A stretch of DNA of 9,752 nucleotides, from assembly GCA_949902685.1 (NCBI GenBank), contig CATLDS010000009.1:1-9752 (forward strand), in the 5' to 3' direction. This document shows positions 6,178-9,752 of the stretch, piece by piece. Below the pieces are notes generated by a model, which did not search any database, was not told the DNA's origin, and saw only the letters and a program-made list of their open reading frames with translations. The position numbers and the translations under genes were made by a program. Each line of letters begins with the position of its first letter. Positions within the stretch are counted from its first letter, which is position 1. Source of the DNA: an uncultured Christensenellaceae bacterium (GTDB taxonomy: Bacteria > Bacillota > Clostridia > Christensenellales > UBA1242).

Positions 6178-6201
6178 AGAACAAACGAAATGGCTTGTTC
6201 T
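6178..6201 (-). promoter_or_regulatory. Inverted repeat in the leader of the Cys-rich gene
   Basis: AGAACAA (6178-6184) and TTGTTCT (6195-6201) are perfect 7-bp arms around a 10-nt spacer. The element sits four bases upstream of the AAGGAG site of the Cys-rich gene. It could be a repressor operator or a leader hairpin that affects ribosome access. No clear -10/-35 pair is visible upstream. Confidence 0.4.
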
Positions 6202-6339
6202 AATACATACTATTCTATCATAGAGAGAAAAGTGTATTGTTTGCCTGCCTTATTTTATTTAATAAGTTTATAATGAAGGCAAAGTTAGAACTGAGGTTTA
6301 ATATATAAAAAAATGATAAAGTCATGTGCAAATAAGCAT

Positions 6340-6375
6340 AAAAAAACGACCTAGATTTCACATGAATTAAGGTCG
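6340..6375 (-). terminator. Intrinsic terminator of tRNA-Leu
   Basis: Read leftward, CGACCT (6375-6370) pairs with AGGTCG (6352-6347), with further imperfect pairing inside. A run of seven T's follows (6346-6340). It begins five bases after the encoded CCA of tRNA-Leu. The bases between this element and the Cys-rich gene (about 6202-6339) hold an AT-rich dyad (TTGCCT 6241-6246 with AGGCAA 6277-6282) and no gene. Confidence 0.75.
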
Positions 6376-6379
6376 CTAA

Positions 6380-6465
6380 TGGTGCCGGTGGTCGGGGTCG
6401 AACCGACATGATATTGCTATCGCAAGATTTTGAGTCTTGTGCGTCTGCCATTTCGCCACACCGGC
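6380..6465 (-). tRNA. tRNA-Leu(CAA), CCA encoded
   Basis: This is an 86-nt class II tRNA with a long variable arm. The acceptor stem GCCGGTG pairs with CACCGGC, with discriminator A and encoded CCA. The anticodon arm CAAGA-CTCAAAA-TCTTG gives anticodon CAA. The variable arm (GCGATAGCAATATCATG region) and the T arm GTCGG-TTCGACC-CCGAC fit leucine. No convincing promoter is visible upstream. Confidence 0.95.
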
Positions 6466-6644
6466 AAGTTATCACTCCGTTATGTTAGTTATTAGACGTA
6501 AACATAAACTTAATGCTGGATTGCCTTTTAAACCTATTCATCAGCAAGTACCAATAGAAAGGTTTTTTAACGAACTCAATATAACATATTTTTTTAACTT
6601 TTGCAACACAATTTCTAGAAATTATCTAAAATTTAGTGAACTGT

Positions 6645-6673
6645 TTGTTTTTTTTATTTGCTTATGGCATAAT
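6645..6673 (+). promoter_or_regulatory. polA promoter, probably giving a leaderless mRNA
   Basis: The -35 box TTGTTT (6645-6650) is followed by a 17-bp spacer and CATAAT (6668-6673), preceded by a TG extension (6665-6666). Counting seven bases past the -10 puts the start at 6680, exactly the A of the polA ATG. No Shine-Dalgarno sequence lies before that ATG. The rest of 6466-6644 is AT-rich and holds no gene. Confidence 0.6.
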
Positions 6674-6679
6674 AACACT

Positions 6680-9205
6680 ATGGAAAAATTTGTAATTGTA
6701 GATGGTAATAGTTTAATTAATCGTGCGTTCTATGGATTGCCTATGCTTAGGAGTCTGTCAGGTGAGCCATGTAATGCAGTGTATGGTTTTTTGAATATGA
6801 TACTGAATGTAATATCTCGTGATAGACCGAAATACTTTGTGTGCGTATTTGATGCGGGGAAACATACTTTCCGTCACGATATGTATGCAGAATATAAAGG
6901 TAAAAGAGACCATATGCCAGAGGATTTGGCTACTCAATTACCAATGCTAAAGAAGATACTTCAATCTATGGGTGTGAAAATAATTGAGATACCTGAGATA
7001 GAAGCAGACGATATTATCGGTAGTTTAACTAGAAAATTTAATCATGAATTTATACTGATTTCTGGTGATAAGGATTTATTGCAATTAATTAATGATAATA
7101 CTACGGTTTGGTTGACACAGAAAGGTATATCTAATGTACTAAAAGTAGATGTTCCTACTCTTAAAAGTGAATTCAATATCGAGCCGTATCAGGTGATAGA
7201 ATTAAAATCAATAATGGGAGATAGTTCGGATAATATCCCAGGTGTGCTGGGTATAGGTAAAGTTGGAGCGAACGATTTAATTAGCCAATTTACTACACTA
7301 GACGGAGTTTATGAGAATTTAGATAAATTGTCTCCTAAACTAAAAGATAAGTTAGAAAAAAATAGAGAATTAGCATATTTGTCACACAAACTTGCCACTA
7401 TTAAATTGGATGTTAAATTAGACTGTACATTAAAAGATTGTGAATATAGTTTGCCATTCAATGAAGAAACATATGAATTATTAAAAAATTTAGACTTTAA
7501 GTCTATGCTAAATAGAAAAGAGTTGTTTATTAAGCCCAGCGAAAAAGTTCAGGAAAAAACTTTGGTAGCAAACATTATCGAGATAGACTCAATAGATTTA
7601 TTTAATACTATGCTAACTGAGTTAAATAATGCTGGCTCGTTCGCGGTAAATAGTGAAAGTCTCTCTTTTAATTTTGCGCTTGAGGATAAAGAATATGTTC
7701 TCTATAAGAGTGGAGATATATTTAATTCAAATATTGAAAAGTTAAAAAATTTATTTTCTTCAAATTCGCAAAAAATTTGCTTCGATGCTAAGGCACTAAT
7801 GCATGAATTATCACAGTACGATATTAAAATAAATAATTATTTTGATGTCTCAATTGCTATATACATTGCTAACGAAATGGATGCTGAGATAGGTATAGAC
7901 GAAGCATTGTCTATGAATGGTTTGACAACAGATGCTAAAGCAGTGGCTCTCTTTAAACTAAAAGAGATATACATCAATAAACTTATCAATGGTTTTCAAT
8001 TAAAATTATTTTCAAATATTGAATTGCCTCTTGTAGAAGTTCTTTTCGATATGGAAGAGAATGGAATTAAAATTAATACAGATGAGATTAAAAAATTAAG
8101 TAAAATCTATCATGAAGAGTTAAATCAACTTGTTTCTAAAATCTATGAACTATCGGGTGAGGAATTTAATATTAATAGTCCTAAACAGTTGCAAAATATT
8201 TTGTTTAATAAACTCAATATACAATACAAAGGTAAACTCAGTACCTCCATAGATGTATTGAATGCAATCGTTGATGCTCATCCCGTAGTGAGAGAGATTA
8301 TTAGATATAGGAAAGTTAATAAATTAATCAGTACATATATAGATGGTATGCTTAATTATGTAGGAGAGGATGATATTGTCCATACTACATTTATGCAACG
8401 AACTACATCTACAGGTAGACTGAGTAGTCGTGAGCCTAATCTACAGAATTTACCGATTAGAGATGATGAAGGTAAAACGCTGAGGAAAATGTTTATGAGT
8501 TCGTTTGAGTCTGGTACGATGATTAGTGCAGACTATAATCAAATTGAACTTAGGTTGATTGCTAATTTTAGTGGAGATGAGAATATGATAGCAGACTATA
8601 AGTCTGGTAGAGATATTCACACTGCTACAGCAAGTAAAATCTTTGGTGTTAAATTAGAAGATGTGCAACCTAATATGCGTAGGGTGGCGAAGTCAGTTAA
8701 CTTCGGTATTATTTATGGAATTAGCGGATTTGGATTGTCACAGAACTTAGGTATTAGTCAGCGAGAGGCAAACGATTTTATAAAGAAATATTTGAATATA
8801 TATCCTAAGGTTAAAGAGTATGGAGATCAGTCAATTATTAGCGCTAGAGAAAAAGGTTATGTTAGCACCATGATGGGAAGGGTGCGCCATATTCCAGATA
8901 TTAATTCGACTAATCATACTATGCGAGGATTTGCTGAACGTACTGCTAAAAATATGCCACTTCAAGGTAGTGCTAGCGATATTATTAAGTTAGCTATGAT
9001 TAGAGTTCATAAAAGAATGAAACGTGAAAACTTAATGAGTAAATTAGTACTTCAAATACATGATGAATTGATAGTCGATTGTTACCCTGGTGAAAATGAA
9101 AAGATAAAAAAGATATTGAAAGAAGAGATGGAAGCAGTGGTCACACTAGAAGTTCCATTAATCGTAGAAGTGAGCGAAGGCAAGACATTATTTGATGCAA
9201 AATAA
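6680..9205 (+). CDS. polA: DNA polymerase I
   Basis: The product is 841 aa, the usual length for a polymerase that fills gaps and removes RNA primers during replication and repair. The 5'-3' exonuclease (about 1-290) has EADD (108-111), SGDKD (128-132) and the helix-3-turn-helix GDSSDNIPGV (from 180). The middle domain is a degenerate proofreading exonuclease: the Klenow D355-x-E357 motif reads N324-S-E326, and the DNLKYD-type motif is lost, so 3'-5' activity is unlikely, as in many Firmicutes. The polymerase domain has motif A DYNQIELR (D618; N replaces the usual S), O-helix K671/F675/Y679 and motif C QIHDE (H794, D795). The frame is open upstream to 6437, but that part is antisense to tRNA-Leu. 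MEKFVIVDGNS at 6680 matches the family N-terminus. Confidence 0.97.
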   Translation: MEKFVIVDGNSLINRAFYGLPMLRSLSGEPCNAVYGFLNMILNVISRDRPKYFVCVFDAGKHTFRHDMYAEYKGKRDHMPEDLATQLPMLKKILQSMGVKIIEIPEIEADDIIGSLTRKFNHEFILISGDKDLLQLINDNTTVWLTQKGISNVLKVDVPTLKSEFNIEPYQVIELKSIMGDSSDNIPGVLGIGKVGANDLISQFTTLDGVYENLDKLSPKLKDKLEKNRELAYLSHKLATIKLDVKLDCTLKDCEYSLPFNEETYELLKNLDFKSMLNRKELFIKPSEKVQEKTLVANIIEIDSIDLFNTMLTELNNAGSFAVNSESLSFNFALEDKEYVLYKSGDIFNSNIEKLKNLFSSNSQKICFDAKALMHELSQYDIKINNYFDVSIAIYIANEMDAEIGIDEALSMNGLTTDAKAVALFKLKEIYINKLINGFQLKLFSNIELPLVEVLFDMEENGIKINTDEIKKLSKIYHEELNQLVSKIYELSGEEFNINSPKQLQNILFNKLNIQYKGKLSTSIDVLNAIVDAHPVVREIIRYRKVNKLISTYIDGMLNYVGEDDIVHTTFMQRTTSTGRLSSREPNLQNLPIRDDEGKTLRKMFMSSFESGTMISADYNQIELRLIANFSGDENMIADYKSGRDIHTATASKIFGVKLEDVQPNMRRVAKSVNFGIIYGISGFGLSQNLGISQREANDFIKKYLNIYPKVKEYGDQSIISAREKGYVSTMMGRVRHIPDINSTNHTMRGFAERTAKNMPLQGSASDIIKLAMIRVHKRMKRENLMSKLVLQIHDELIVDCYPGENEKIKKILKEEMEAVVTLEVPLIVEVSEGKTLFDAK

Positions 9206-9236
9206 TAATAATGATTAAATTTTTAGAAAAATTGCT

Positions 9237-9264
9237 TTGAATTTGTAAATTAATGCGATAAAAT
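9237..9264 (+). promoter_or_regulatory. Candidate promoter of the MFS transporter gene
   Basis: TTGAAT (9237-9242), a 16-bp spacer and TAAAAT (9259-9264) precede the ATG at 9273. The predicted start is about 9271, leaving a leader of only two bases. The polA-MFS gap (9206-9272) has no GC-containing terminator hairpin, so polA read-through is also possible. Confidence 0.4.
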
Positions 9265-9272
9265 AGAAGAAA

Positions 9273-9752
9273 ATGACGAACGAAGAAAGAAAAAATAAGT
9301 ACATGAACCGTAATATTAAGGTTTACCCAACATATTTGGCATTGACTTGGGATTTGTTTTTCGTTTGGACTATTTCAATGATGTTTTTAACTACACAGAA
9401 AGGTTTATCCAGTTCGCAAGTAATTATGCTAGACTCAATACAAATGGCAGCAGGATGTTTATTCTGTATACCAGTAAGTAAACTGTTCGCAAAAGTTCCA
9501 GCTGTACTATCTACTAGAATTGCAATGCTTGGTTACGGCGGATACTTATTGTTTGCTATATTTGGTACACATTATTTTACATTCGTGATAGGCTCGATAT
9601 GTTTAGCTTTTGGATTTGCAGTCACAGCAGTTAAATGTAATTCTATTATCACTGATAGTCTAGAATTGGTGAATAGAGGTAAAGAGTATGATAAGATTTA
9701 TGGCAAAGGCTTAAGTCTATTCGATACTATTGGAGCAGCGGGAGCAGTACTT
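9273..9752 (+). CDS. MFS-type transporter, N-terminal 160 residues
   Basis: The gene is cut by the right edge. The visible part has a short basic cytoplasmic N-terminus (MTNEERKNKYMNRN) and then about four hydrophobic segments: LALTWDLFFVWTISMMFLT (about 22-40), VIMLDSIQMAAGCLFCIPVS (50-69), the LGYGGYLLFAIFG region (about 85-100) and FTFVIGSICLAFGFAVTAV (103-122). After segment 2 comes KLFAKVPAV, in the place of the MFS loop 2-3 motif. Residues around 124-150 form a hydrophilic loop (NRGKEYDKIYGKG), as in MFS drug/sugar transporters. The substrate cannot be told. ATG at 9273 has only a weak purine stretch (AGAAGAAA) upstream. It is probably independent of polA in function. Confidence 0.75.
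   Translation, partial: MTNEERKNKYMNRNIKVYPTYLALTWDLFFVWTISMMFLTTQKGLSSSQVIMLDSIQMAAGCLFCIPVSKLFAKVPAVLSTRIAMLGYGGYLLFAIFGTHYFTFVIGSICLAFGFAVTAVKCNSIITDSLELVNRGKEYDKIYGKGLSLFDTIGAAGAVL

Noticed and set aside
5930..6178. Plus-strand 82-codon hydrophobic frame that looks like a small membrane protein.
   Set aside because: It starts with TTG without a ribosome binding site and is the mirror of the Cys/Asp/Asn-rich frame, which has a good ribosome binding site on the other strand.
6437..6679. N-terminal extension of PolA to 6437.
   Set aside because: It is antisense to tRNA-Leu, does not resemble PolA, and contains the promoter; the family N-terminus begins at 6680.

Overview
The window is AT-rich bacterial DNA. 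The standard code fits: TGG encodes Trp and the genes whose ends are visible stop with TAA or TAG. Three tRNA genes carry encoded CCA ends, and several genes have GGAG-type ribosome binding sites. The PolA sequence and general style suggest a low-GC Firmicutes/Clostridia-like, probably uncultured, organism. This assignment is an inference and I cannot name a genus.

Left part (1-1477), accessory-looking. A gene of unknown function runs leftward off the edge. A structured, gene-free stretch separates it from a candidate ~95-nt small RNA that has its own sigma70-type promoter and intrinsic terminator. The RNA converges on a leftward two-gene operon: a 76-aa basic protein of unknown function, likely starting at GTG, followed by a PemK/MazF-like protein starting at TTG. 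The style is that of a mobile element (phage, ICE or plasmid), but no integrase, relaxase or phage structural gene is visible.

tRNA block (1471-1923). A good promoter drives tRNA-Val(TAC). A copy of only the 5' part of tRNA-Gly follows, fused to a hairpin-rich, locally GC-richer insert of about 136 nt. The intact tRNA-Gly(GCC) and a terminator come next. The repeated tRNA-Gly 5' end is the most obvious DNA-level oddity here.

Centre (1954-6465). One long gene encodes an HRDC - DUF4011-like - SF1 helicase - Vsr/MTES_1575-like nuclease protein, an architecture resembling single-gene antiphage systems. It ends at a terminator and faces a leftward gene for an 87-aa protein with 17 cysteines. tRNA-Leu(CAA) follows, leftward. 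The helicase and Cys-rich genes therefore sit between the 3' ends of two facing tRNA genes, a typical place for acquired cargo.

Right part (6466-9752), housekeeping. polA encodes DNA polymerase I with a degenerate proofreading domain. The 5' end of an MFS transporter gene follows and runs off the edge.

The three rightward protein genes each have a -10 box 6-8 bp before an ATG, so each may make a leaderless or near-leaderless mRNA. The leftward genes instead carry Shine-Dalgarno sites.
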